In this document: piece by piece, positions 25,362 to 34,084 of the stretch
Numbering within the stretch: position 1 is the first letter of the stretch
Layout of the letters: every line of letters begins with the position of its first letter
Assembly: GCF_003479405.1 (NCBI RefSeq)
Contig: NZ_QUHB01000002.1
Location: 124,001-188,000, forward strand
Length of the DNA: 64,000 bases
Direction of reading: 5' to 3'
Source of the DNA: Eubacterium sp. AF16-48
GTDB taxonomy: Bacteria; Bacillota; Clostridia; Lachnospirales; Lachnospiraceae
Translations under genes and position numbers: made by a program
The notes under the pieces: generated by a model
What the model saw: only the letters and a program-made list of their open reading frames with translations
What the model was told of the DNA's origin: nothing
The model's database searches: none

Positions 25362-25726
25362 TGATGGAAACTCAGGATGAACGCTCAATGTACGTTATAA
25401 CAAATGAAAGTAAATTGTTCGGAGCAGCTTCAATGTTGTATGAGGAGCCACTACATGAATTGGCAGAAAAAATTGGGAGTGACCTGTATATCTTGCCATC
25501 AAGTATCCATGAAGTTATTGCCGTATCAGCTGATTTTGGTTCACCTGATGAATGGGCGGAAATGGTTTATGAAATCAATATGGACCAGGTAGACATTAAT
25601 GACCGACTTTCAAATCAGGTGTATTGCTACGACAAAGATTTAAGGACACTAAGACTTGCAACAGATACTTTGGCAGGTGAAGATATTGAGGTAACTAATG
25701 TAGAAAAAAATCGGAAGATACACTGA
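25361..25726 (+). pseudogene. DUF5688 family protein, C-terminal fragment
   Basis: 121 residues matching the end of DUF5688 proteins: MYVITNESKLFGAASMLYEE, then SDLYILPSSIHEVIAV. Full members are near 300 residues and are common on Lachnospiraceae mobile elements, so roughly the first half is missing. No proper ribosome site. Confidence 0.65.
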
Positions 25727-25920
25727 TACAGATATCAAAAGATAGTAGTCATAAACAGCGTTATTTAAAGAAGATTATTGCTGTACTTCTTATTGCTGTG
25801 GGAGTATTTGCTATTACTCTTGGAATCATGGTATGTAATAAATTGCGGCAACCACAAAATTATATAGAAGCAGTAGATCCGGATAGTGTAGAAATGAAAA
25901 CGGCTGAGTTTGTAAAATAA
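25702..25920 (+). pseudogene. Fragment of a single-pass membrane protein
   Basis: In a frame different from the DUF5688 fragment and partly overlapping it, an open segment reads KDSSHKQRYLKKIIAVLL, then a membrane helix to about IMVCNKLRQ and an acidic tail ending KTAEFVK. There is no start codon with a ribosome site. Probably a deletion remnant. Confidence 0.35.
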
Positions 25921-25936
25921 GAATAGCAAAAGTGAG

Positions 25937-25984
25937 AAGAGGATATTACAAATCATTGTTTTGATAATTCGTTGGTATCCTCTT
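25937..25984. terminator. Hairpin between the decayed island and the AraC gene
   Basis: AAGAGGATA (25937-25945) pairs with TATCCTCTT (25976-25984), with partial pairing of AATCAT/ATAATT inside. It ends the convergent AraC gene, whose stop is 9 bases away. U-tracts are weak on both strands. Confidence 0.5.
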
Positions 25985-25992
25985 TGTGGATT

Positions 25993-26856
25993 TCAGAATT
26001 TGTTTCTCAGCTTTCGGTATTCTCTTGGCGAATATCCTTTCAGCTTGTGAAAAAGCCGGCTGAAATAAAGCTGGTTATCATATCCGACAATCTTAGAAAT
26101 CTCATTGATGGAATAAGTTGTTGTTTCAAGTAACATCTGAGCAGTGTTGATGCGGATTCCCACAATGAATTGCATTGGTGTAGAACCGGTATATTTTTTG
26201 AAATTTCGGATAAACCAGCTGACACTCATGCCTCGTGAGGCAGCATAATCATCAATATTGATATTTTGACTGTAGTTTTCACTGAAAAAGGTAACAGCAT
26301 TATCCATCTCATGATCAAGATATTCATTTTTTAATATGTGCTCTCTTGTCAGTTCCCGGTGGAAACCAATCAGAAGATGACGTAGCAAAAGGACAAGCAT
26401 TTCCTCATAATTATCTTGACAGCGTTGGAGCTCGATAATGATACGTTTGAAAATTTGTTCATATTCATTAGATGTACCCACTTGAAAGACACGTTCTTTA
26501 TCCGGAAACCCATATTGACGTAAGATATTTTTCACATTGCTTCCTGTGAAGTGAATCCAGTATACTTCTGTCTTATCTTCTCCGTAATATTCATATTTTT
26601 GGAGTTCTTTCGGTCTGTACAGTACAATGTTGCCGGCTGGAACAATCGTTTCATTATTTACATTATCAAAATGAAAATGCCCACAACCAGCAGTGATATA
26701 TATAATCTGATAATCCAGACGACCCCTTGGACGGTAGGTCGGAAGTTTGGGATGTCTGGAAAGACGGTAAGTACCACAGCTACCGACAATCAGCGGACGA
26801 CTTTTGTCTTTGAAATCCATATGTGAGTGGTTCAAATAACCGGTGTTCAAATACAT
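25993..26856 (-). CDS. AraC-family regulator of the beta-galactosidase locus
   Basis: 287 residues. N-terminal cupin-type sensing domain (DYQIIYITAGCGHFHFD; ETIVPAGNIVLYRP) and C-terminal double HTH with INIDDYAASRGMSVSWFIRNFKKYTGSTPMQF and INEISKIVGYDNQLYFSRLFHKLKGYSPREYR. It is divergent from lacZ across 199 bases, so it most likely activates lacZ and the GPH transporter in response to a galactoside. Ribosome site AGAGGTGCTGTCC precedes the ATG. Confidence 0.9.
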   Translation of the reverse strand: MYLNTGYLNHSHMDFKDKSRPLIVGSCGTYRLSRHPKLPTYRPRGRLDYQIIYITAGCGHFHFDNVNNETIVPAGNIVLYRPKELQKYEYYGEDKTEVYWIHFTGSNVKNILRQYGFPDKERVFQVGTSNEYEQIFKRIIIELQRCQDNYEEMLVLLLRHLLIGFHRELTREHILKNEYLDHEMDNAVTFFSENYSQNINIDDYAASRGMSVSWFIRNFKKYTGSTPMQFIVGIRINTAQMLLETTTYSINEISKIVGYDNQLYFSRLFHKLKGYSPREYRKLRNKF

Positions 26857-26902
26857 AGGACAGCACCTCTTTTCGTACTTTTTATCATTGTATCATTTAG
26901 TG

Positions 26903-26938
26903 CATATTTTGTCTAATCCAATTCATAGACATATTTTG
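26903..26938. promoter_or_regulatory. Candidate AraC-type operator between the divergent genes
   Basis: CATATTTTG occurs at 26903-26911 and 26930-26938. Direct repeats spaced by a little more than 2.5 turns in the araC/lacZ intergenic region are plausible regulator half-sites. No strong -35/-10 pair was found for lacZ, consistent with an activated promoter. Confidence 0.35.
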
Positions 26939-27055
26939 CAAATTAGGATAAGCTATATATAACATAACTAAGGAACGTAAACAAAAAGTAAAGCATAAGG
27001 TTTGCTTTAGGAAAACAAAGAACAAAAAAGTATATGTATTGGAGGAGAGTTATTT

Positions 27056-30000
27056 ATGATCGTACCACGTTATTATGAAAATCTAAGCGTACTGCACGAA
27101 AACACAATGCCAGCCAGAGCCTATTATATTCCGGCATCCAAAAGAATGGATAACCTGGTGGAGCACAGGGAAGAGTCAGACCGAATGCAGTTATTGAACG
27201 GAACTTGGAAGTTCCAGTATTTTAACAGTATCTATGATGTTCAGGAACCCTTCTTTGAGAAAGATTATGATACAGAAAATTTTGATGAGATTCAGGTTCC
27301 GAGTGTATGGCAGATGGCTGGATATGATACACACCAGTATACAAACATCCGGTATCCATTTCCGTTTGATCCACCATATGTGCCACAGGACATTCCGTGT
27401 GGAGCCTATGTACATACTTTTGAGTACAGTAGAGATGAGAAAGCACCAAAATCTTTTTTGAACTTTGAAGGAGTAGACAGTTGCTTTTACGTATGGATCA
27501 ATGGCTCTTACATAGGATACAGCCAGGTTTCGCATATGACCAGTGAGTTTGATGTTACCGATGTACTTCAGGATGGAACGAATACGGTGGCAGTGTTGGT
27601 AATGAAGTGGTGTGATGGTTCCTATTTGGAAGATCAGGACAAATTCCGTATGAGTGGTATTTTCCGGGATGTGTACATTTTGAAACGCCCAAAACAGGCA
27701 ATCAGTGATTATCATATTAAAACAAGAGTTGAGGATATGCTTGCAAAAGTAGAAATTGAAATGAAATTCTACTCTCCGTTAAATGTAAAAATTTCGATTG
27801 AAGATAGAAACGGAGCAGTTGTAGCACTAGGAAGTATTGCTGAAGAAGGAACAGCTGTATTAGAAATCGCAAGTCCGGAACTTTGGAATACAGAAAATCC
27901 ATATCTATATAAACTGATTCTTGAAACAGAGAATGAAGTAATTGTAGATCACATTGCATTAAGAAAGATAGAGATTAAAGACCAGGTTATTTATTTAAAT
28001 GGACAGAAGATTAAATTCCGTGGTGTCAATCGACATGATTCTGATCCGGTTACTGGATTTACAATCAATCTGGAACAGATTACAACCGATCTTACGTTAA
28101 TGAAGCAGCATAATTTTAATGCAATCCGTTCCAGCCACTATCCGAACGCACCATTTTTCTATGAAATGTGTGACAAGTATGGATTTATGGTAATAGATGA
28201 AGCAGATATTGAAGCTCATGGTCCATTTATGATCTACAGAAAAGAAGACACTGATTATAATCGGTTCAAACGATGGAATGAGAAGATTGCAGATGATCCG
28301 GTATGGGAAGAGGCAATCGTTGATCGCGTAAAACTCATGGTGGAACGTGATAAAAACCGTTTTTGTATTGTCATGTGGTCAATGGGAAATGAGAGTGCTT
28401 ATGGCTGCAACTTTGAAAAAGCACTGGAATGGACAAAGAATTTTGATCCAGACCGCATCACACAATATGAGAGTGCAAGATACCGTAATTATGATGAGAC
28501 ATATGATTACAGCAATTTGGATGTGTATAGCCGGATGTATCCGGCACTTTCTGAGATTCAGGAATATTTGGACAAGGACGGAAGCAAACCATTTCTTTTG
28601 GTAGAGTACTGCCATAGCATGGGAAATGGACCTGGGGATTTTGAAGATTATTTCCAGATGATTCAGGATAACGATAAAATGTGCGGTGGCTTTGTCTGGG
28701 AATGGTGTGACCATGCGATTGCTCATGGAACTGCTGAGAATGGAAAGACTATATATGCTTATGGGGGCGACCATGGCGAAGAAATTCATGATGGCAACTT
28801 CTGTATGGATGGATTAGTATATCCGGACAGAACTGTACATACAGGACTTTTGGAATACAAGAATGTATATCGTCCGGCAAGAGTTATTTCTTATGACAAA
28901 GAAAGCGGAGATTTGGTGCTTCATAACTACATGGATTTTGATGATTTAAAAGATTATGTAAAAATTTGTTATGAACTGACACAGGATGGTCTTGTAATCA
29001 GCAAAGGTAAACTTCCAGAAGTTTCAGCAGCACCACACAGTGAAGGAAAAACAAACCTGAAGGTCAACGTACCAGAAGATGGGAAATGTTATTTAAAAAT
29101 TATTTACCATCTGAAAAAGAAATTGCCATTGTTGGATGGAGACCATATTCTTGGATTCGATGAAATTGAGGTAAGTAAAGAGGATACAAAATGCAAACTT
29201 GCAGAGAAATGGCTGCAAAAAACAGCAGTGGACTCTGAATTACAGGTAAGTGAAAATGATACACAGATTCATATCAAGGGACGTGAATTTGCTTATACCA
29301 TAGACAAACGTACCGCGCTCTTTACAGAGATGAAATTCGCAGGGCGGGAATACTTGAACCATCCGATGGAATTAAATATTTGGAGAGCTCCAACAGATAA
29401 CGATATGTACATCAAGTCTGAATGGAAGAAAGCCCACTATGATAAGGCTTACACAAGAGCCTATACGACAGAGGTTGTGCAGGGAAAACATGGTGTGAAG
29501 ATTACAAGCCATGCTTCCGTTGTGGCAGAGACAGTACAGAAGATTCTAGATGTGACGATTACATGGAAAATAGAAGCTGCTGGAAAGATTGATGCAGATA
29601 TTGCAGTAACAAAAGACGATGAATTTCCGGATCTTCCGAGATTTGGTGTGAGGATGTTCCTGGATAAAAAACTTTCAGCTGTAAGATACTTTGGAATGGG
29701 ACCACAGGAAAGTTATTGTGATAAACATCAGGCTGCGAGCCACGGTTTGTACCGGGCAGATGTAGGGGATTTACATGAGGACTATATCCGTCCACAGGAA
29801 AATGGAAGCCATTATGATTGTGAATATGTAGAGTTTAACAACAGCCGATATGGAATTGCGGCATCCGCAGAAAAGGCATTTTCATTCAATGCTTCTTATT
29901 ATACACAGGAAGAACTTGAGAAGAAAACGCATAATTATGAATTAATAGAATCAGATAGTGTAGTATTCTGTGTTGACTACGCATTAAATGGCATTGGTTC

Positions 30001-30094
30001 TAATAGTTGTGGACCGGTTGTATTGGAGCAGTACCGATTTGATGATGTATTATTTCGGTTTCAGTTTACACTGATACCGTATGTAAAAGGATAA
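27056..30094 (+). CDS. lacZ: Beta-galactosidase, glycoside hydrolase family 2
   Basis: 1012 residues, the length of E. coli LacZ. Domain order: jelly roll (1-215), immunoglobulin-like, TIM barrel (about 325-620), second Ig-like, and the C-terminal beta-sandwich. Signature segments are FRGVNRHDSDP, IRSSHYPNAPFFYEMCDKYG, acid/base Glu in MWSMGNES (about residue 447) and nucleophile Glu in LVEYCHSMGNGPGD (about 520). It hydrolyses lactose and other beta-galactosides in the cytoplasm. GGAGGAG stands 8 bases before the ATG. The next gene supplies the transporter. Confidence 0.96.
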   Translation: MIVPRYYENLSVLHENTMPARAYYIPASKRMDNLVEHREESDRMQLLNGTWKFQYFNSIYDVQEPFFEKDYDTENFDEIQVPSVWQMAGYDTHQYTNIRYPFPFDPPYVPQDIPCGAYVHTFEYSRDEKAPKSFLNFEGVDSCFYVWINGSYIGYSQVSHMTSEFDVTDVLQDGTNTVAVLVMKWCDGSYLEDQDKFRMSGIFRDVYILKRPKQAISDYHIKTRVEDMLAKVEIEMKFYSPLNVKISIEDRNGAVVALGSIAEEGTAVLEIASPELWNTENPYLYKLILETENEVIVDHIALRKIEIKDQVIYLNGQKIKFRGVNRHDSDPVTGFTINLEQITTDLTLMKQHNFNAIRSSHYPNAPFFYEMCDKYGFMVIDEADIEAHGPFMIYRKEDTDYNRFKRWNEKIADDPVWEEAIVDRVKLMVERDKNRFCIVMWSMGNESAYGCNFEKALEWTKNFDPDRITQYESARYRNYDETYDYSNLDVYSRMYPALSEIQEYLDKDGSKPFLLVEYCHSMGNGPGDFEDYFQMIQDNDKMCGGFVWEWCDHAIAHGTAENGKTIYAYGGDHGEEIHDGNFCMDGLVYPDRTVHTGLLEYKNVYRPARVISYDKESGDLVLHNYMDFDDLKDYVKICYELTQDGLVISKGKLPEVSAAPHSEGKTNLKVNVPEDGKCYLKIIYHLKKKLPLLDGDHILGFDEIEVSKEDTKCKLAEKWLQKTAVDSELQVSENDTQIHIKGREFAYTIDKRTALFTEMKFAGREYLNHPMELNIWRAPTDNDMYIKSEWKKAHYDKAYTRAYTTEVVQGKHGVKITSHASVVAETVQKILDVTITWKIEAAGKIDADIAVTKDDEFPDLPRFGVRMFLDKKLSAVRYFGMGPQESYCDKHQAASHGLYRADVGDLHEDYIRPQENGSHYDCEYVEFNNSRYGIAASAEKAFSFNASYYTQEELEKKTHNYELIESDSVVFCVDYALNGIGSNSCGPVVLEQYRFDDVLFRFQFTLIPYVKG

Positions 30095-30129
30095 TAAAGT
30101 TTCATGTAACCCGTAAACAAGGAAAGAGA

Positions 30130-30172
30130 GTCTGATTGTAATGTAAAGTCCGGATATACAGAGCAATCAGAC
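30130..30172. promoter_or_regulatory. Inverted repeat between lacZ and the transporter
   Basis: GTCTGATTG (30130-30138) and CAATCAGAC (30164-30172) are perfect complements with a 25-base loop. A second imperfect hairpin with ATATGG/CCATAT arms follows at about 30190-30228. These may attenuate, stabilise or separate the two transcripts; no U-tract follows. Confidence 0.4.
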
Positions 30173-30261
30173 AAAATCAGAGAAAAAAACAGAATTAGAT
30201 ATCATATGGTTAGCCATATTGAGATTCTAAGTGCGATGAAGATGAGGAGCAAAGAAATTCT

Positions 30262-31659
30262 ATGGAAGAAAAAAAGTATTTGAAATGGTATAACAAAATT
30301 GGATACGGATCAGGTGATATTGCAGGTAATGTAGTCTATGCGTTCCTGACATCTTTTATGATGGTCTATCTGACGGACTCGGTAGGACTGGCTTCAGGTG
30401 TCGTAGGTACCCTGATTGCCGTATCAAAACTATTTGATGGTTTCACGGATATATTTTTTGGATCAATGATTGACAAAACACACAGTAAAATGGGAAAAGC
30501 GAAGCCATGGATGCTATACGGATATATTGGTTGCGCCATTACGCTGATCTGCTGCTTTACAGTACCGGTCAGTTTGGGAACAACGGCTAAATATGCATGG
30601 TTCTTTATTTCATATACACTGTTAAATGGCGTGTTTTATACAGCAAACAATATTGCTTACTCGGCACTTACGTCACTGATTACAAAGAACAGCAAAGAGC
30701 GTGTGCAGATGGGATCTTATCGTTTTATTTTTGCGTTTTCAACAAGTCTTCTGATTCAGGCAATTACAGTTGGATTTGTAGATAAATGTGGTGGGGATGC
30801 TGCAGCATGGAGAACGGTTGCTATTATCTATGCAATCATTGGTCTGGTCGTAAATACGATTTCAGCACTTTCTGTTAAGGAACTTCCTGAGGAAGAACTT
30901 AACGAAGGAGAAGTAAAGGATGATAATGAAAAGTACGGAATGGTACAGGCATTCAAGCTTCTTGTTAAAAACAAATATTATATGATGATTTGTGGAACAT
31001 ATATTTTACAGCAGTTATATGGTGCCATGATTGGAGCTGGCATTTATTACATGACATGGGTACTGAAAAATAAGAATTTGTTTGGACAATTTGCATGGGC
31101 AGTAAATATTCCACTGATTATTGCCCTGATTTTTACACCGACATTAGTTGGTAAGTGGAAAGGCATGTATAAACTGAACTTAAGAGGTTATGTCTTAGCA
31201 GTCATCGGTAGAGCACTTGTTGTTGTTGCCGGATATATGGGTAGTGTTCCGCTGATGATGGCGTTTACAGCTCTTGCAGCCTTAGGTCAGGGACCATGGC
31301 AGGGAGATATGAATGCTGTTATTGCATCCTGCTGTGAATACACTTATCTTACACAGGGAAAGAGAATTGATGGAACGATGTACTCTTGTACTTCTCTTGG
31401 TGTAAAAATTGGTGGAGGTATTGGAACCGCTGTTGTTGGATGGATGCTTGAGCTCAGTGGATATGTCGGAAAAAATGCAACTCAGCCACAGTCTGCACTT
31501 GATATGATGCAGTTTATGTATCTTTGGCTTCCGTTAATCATTGATGTATTGATTATGTTTGCACTTTCAAGAATGAATGTAGAAGATGCAAATAAAAAAC
31601 TGAAAGCAGAAAAAGAAATTGCTGCAGATGAAGTAACAGATGCATCAGACATAAATTAG
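30262..31659 (+). CDS. GPH-family (MFS) galactoside:cation symporter
   Basis: 465 residues with about 12 membrane segments. GPH hallmarks: IGYGSGDIAGN at the N-terminus, DGFTDIFFGSMIDKTHSKMGKAKPW, and NNIAYSALTSLITKNSKERV. It lacks the C-terminal EIIA-like domain of streptococcal LacS, so it is not controlled by HPr phosphorylation in that way. Place after lacZ points to lactose or a related beta-galactoside as substrate. Confidence 0.87.
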   Translation: MEEKKYLKWYNKIGYGSGDIAGNVVYAFLTSFMMVYLTDSVGLASGVVGTLIAVSKLFDGFTDIFFGSMIDKTHSKMGKAKPWMLYGYIGCAITLICCFTVPVSLGTTAKYAWFFISYTLLNGVFYTANNIAYSALTSLITKNSKERVQMGSYRFIFAFSTSLLIQAITVGFVDKCGGDAAAWRTVAIIYAIIGLVVNTISALSVKELPEEELNEGEVKDDNEKYGMVQAFKLLVKNKYYMMICGTYILQQLYGAMIGAGIYYMTWVLKNKNLFGQFAWAVNIPLIIALIFTPTLVGKWKGMYKLNLRGYVLAVIGRALVVVAGYMGSVPLMMAFTALAALGQGPWQGDMNAVIASCCEYTYLTQGKRIDGTMYSCTSLGVKIGGGIGTAVVGWMLELSGYVGKNATQPQSALDMMQFMYLWLPLIIDVLIMFALSRMNVEDANKKLKAEKEIAADEVTDASDIN

Positions 31660-31673
31660 AATTGACAGGAGAA

Positions 31674-31713
31674 AGCGTTGTCTGGTCGTTGCTCGATGAG
31701 ACAGTGCTTTTTT
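31674..31713 (+). terminator. Intrinsic terminator after the transporter
   Basis: AGCGTTGTCT (31674-31683) pairs with AGACAGTGCT (31699-31708), using two G-U pairs, followed by TTTTTT. A further inverted repeat, AAAAGGAC ... GTCCTTTT, lies at about 31750-31819 before the next regulator. Confidence 0.8.
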
Positions 31714-32010
31714 CTATATATAAAGTGATAGAACTGTATTTTGAAAATAAAAAAGGACCACTTCATTTTTGTGAAATGGCCTTAAGAAAATATTCAGTTT
31801 TCACAAAATAGTCCTTTTAGTATTTATACATGGTAAGGATGCTCAAAATATTCAGTGTAGAATACTAAAAGGTCATTCAGATATTTTTTTAGGTTGCTCA
31901 TTTGCAAGTCCTCCTTTCCTTATTTACAAGTTGATTATAAGATAGGTGTAAAAGGATTGCTTGCCAAATCGAAAGAAGATATAGACAAATGTTGCAAAGG
32001 GGAGTATTTC

Positions 32011-32811
32011 ATGCAGTTAAAATATGTTGACACAAAAGAGGAGATTATAGCAATAAATAGGAAGTCAAAACATATTGAACCACATCTTCATAATGCACTG
32101 GAGATCGTTTGTGTAACAAGTGGATCATTAGAACTTGGTGTCGGACAGGAACTATACCATATGGAAAAAGGAGATATAGGCTTTGTATTTCCAGATGTTA
32201 TTCATCACTATCAGGTACTGACACCCGGTGTAAATAAAGCGACTTATCTGATTGCATCGCCATTTACGATAGCCAAATTTGCAGATATCATGCAATCCAT
32301 GGCTCCTGAATACCCAATCATCAAAGCGAAAAAGGTTGAACCGGAGGTATATAGGGTTATAAATGCAATTTTAGAGACAGAACAGTCGGATATTATTGTT
32401 GCACAGGCATATCTTCAAATTGTGTTGGCACGCTGCATAGGAAAATTAAATTTGGTAGAAAAGAGAAATGTGGGGAGCAACGATCTTATTTACCAGACAG
32501 TTTCCTATATATCAGCAAATTTTAAGAAGAAATTTTCGCTGGAAGAGATGGCAAAAGATCTGGGGGTGAGCAAATATGTTTTATCCAGACTCTTTTCCAA
32601 GACATTCCATAGAAACTTTAATCAATATCTTAACGATGCAAGGCTGAACTATGCATGCCATCGTTTGGAAAATACGAGTGATTCTATTACAAACATTTGT
32701 CTGGATAGTGGATTTGAAAGTCAGAGAACATTTAACCGAGTATTTAAAGAAAGATATAAAATATCACCGAGTGATTATCGGAGTATTTGTGTGAAAGAGA
32801 TGTTGTCATAA
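32011..32811 (+). CDS. AraC-family regulator with N-terminal cupin
   Basis: 266 residues from ATG 32011, which is preceded by AAAGGGGAG; the frame is open upstream from 31894 but without a ribosome site. Cupin part: HIEPHLHNALEIVCVTSG and MEKGDIGFVFPDVIHHYQ. DNA-binding part: FSLEEMAKDLGVSKYVLSRLFSKTFHRNFNQYL and DSITNICLDSGFESQRTFNRVFKERYKISPSDYR. It lies downstream of the lac genes in the same direction and could be a second regulator of them or of a lost neighbour. Confidence 0.87.
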   Translation: MQLKYVDTKEEIIAINRKSKHIEPHLHNALEIVCVTSGSLELGVGQELYHMEKGDIGFVFPDVIHHYQVLTPGVNKATYLIASPFTIAKFADIMQSMAPEYPIIKAKKVEPEVYRVINAILETEQSDIIVAQAYLQIVLARCIGKLNLVEKRNVGSNDLIYQTVSYISANFKKKFSLEEMAKDLGVSKYVLSRLFSKTFHRNFNQYLNDARLNYACHRLENTSDSITNICLDSGFESQRTFNRVFKERYKISPSDYRSICVKEMLS

Positions 32812-33208
32812 AAAGGACGGAATCTGGGAGGGAGGCAGCACAAGCCAGTTCTCTCCGGTAATGACATTCAAATTTGGGGAAAAGTGTTCCAACAATTTTC
32901 TGGAAGTATCGGAAAGCATGGAAGTTAATGGAAAGAGAACTTTTGGATATGATGAACCAATAATTTATAAGCGTGTATAATCAAAGGTCTGCATATTGGG
33001 ATGAACTTCAGTTTGTAGAGGACTCGATGAATTTGCGTAATATTGGGCGTTACATGAATGTTAATTTAAGAAAATAATATGGTAAGCAAAAGCGGGATAA
33101 CTTTTCAAATCGTTCTATTGTTGCGTAGGTTATTAGCACTTAGAAGATGAAACATCTTAATTGAAGAATATTTAGGGGCTAATGGAAAATTAAATGTTGA
33201 ATATCTGG
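32812..33208 (+). other. Gene-free stretch with weak coding debris
   Basis: About 400 bases between the AraC gene and the IS element. No convincing gene, RNA or terminator was seen. One + strand frame gives a short protein-like stretch (VYNQRSAYWDELQFVEDSMN ...) with stops on both sides, probably debris of a gene removed around the time of IS insertion. Confidence 0.4.
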
Positions 33209-33939
33209 TGCTATGTCAAGATTTAGCACAAAATAAAATGAGAAGTTCTGTCAGCTAAGCAGCCGGCAGAGATTTAGCACTCTCGTACAATTTTTCAAAT
33301 TCGTCAGGAGACATATAATCACAATGACTATGAATTCTGACAGTGTTATAAAAGGTTTCAATGCATTCAAAAATTAGGTTGTATGCGTGTCTGTAATTCT
33401 TAATGTTAAAACGGTTAAGCCATTCCCTTTTTATGAGTGAATGGAAGAATTCAATACAGGCATTGTCATAAGGATAACCTTTATGTGAATAACTGCGTTG
33501 TATGTTTTTGGTGGCTTCACGCCACGCCAGTGACACATACTGGCTTCCGCGGTCAGTGTGTATTATTAAAGGTAAATCGGTGTTACGTATTGCCTTGGCT
33601 TTTTCAATTGTTTTTATTACAGTGGAAACTTCCATTGTGTCGGAAAGAGTCCATGCAATTATTTTTCGGGCAAACAAATCCATTACACAGTTAAGGTAAA
33701 CAAATCCGTCATTGTTACGGTATTGTGACTCCCATCTGGCAAGGGTGCTAATGCCGATGCCCAGGTTCTTGGCACATTGAAGTTGTGTGAGATCAGGATG
33801 CTCCTTGCGATAATTAATGGCATCCAGTTTAAATTGCTTGGTATGTTGTTTTCTTGGCATAATGAGTATCTCTTTTTGGTATTATATAATATTTTCAGGG
33901 GAATATCTCATTTTGTTTTGTACTATTTATATGCTAGCA
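33209..33939 (-). mobile_element. IS3-family element, internally deleted
   Basis: Terminal inverted repeats can be aligned over about 35 bases: left end 33209-33243, right end 33906-33939 (reverse complement). Both begin TGCTA and end near ACAAAA(T/C)AAAATGAGA. The element is about 730 bp, roughly half of a complete IS3 element, because the transposase region is deleted. No target duplication is evident. Confidence 0.75.
33255..33860 (-). pseudogene. IS3-family transposase, OrfA start fused to OrfB end
   Basis: 201 residues. Residues 1-48 are the OrfA HTH (MPRKQHTKQFKLDAI ... GIGISTLARWESQYR); residues 50-201 are the second half of the OrfB integrase core: FVYLNCVMDLFARKIIAW, IIHTDRGSQYVS (second Asp) and NACIEFFHSLIKRE (Glu). 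The middle, with the first catalytic Asp, is missing, and the fusion is in frame. It cannot transpose itself, but could still be mobilised in trans or act as an inhibitor. Confidence 0.85.
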
Positions 33940-34084
33940 CTATACTGGTAAAAAAGAGTAAAAGTTGTTTTTTTAGAAAATAAATATTCATTAGAAAATA
34001 AATTTTTTCAATGAATATTTAGAAAAAAAGTGGTAAAATAGGCAAAGGTGTTATTAAAAAACGAAAGAAGAAAGGATGGAGAAT

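Noticed and set aside
27191..27715. 174-codon - strand ORF in lacZ
   Set aside because: Shadow of the beta-galactosidase gene; its His/Tyr/Ile-rich translation fits no protein family.
33437..33983. + strand ORFs over the IS3 element
   Set aside because: Antisense to the transposase, no ribosome site, no family resemblance.
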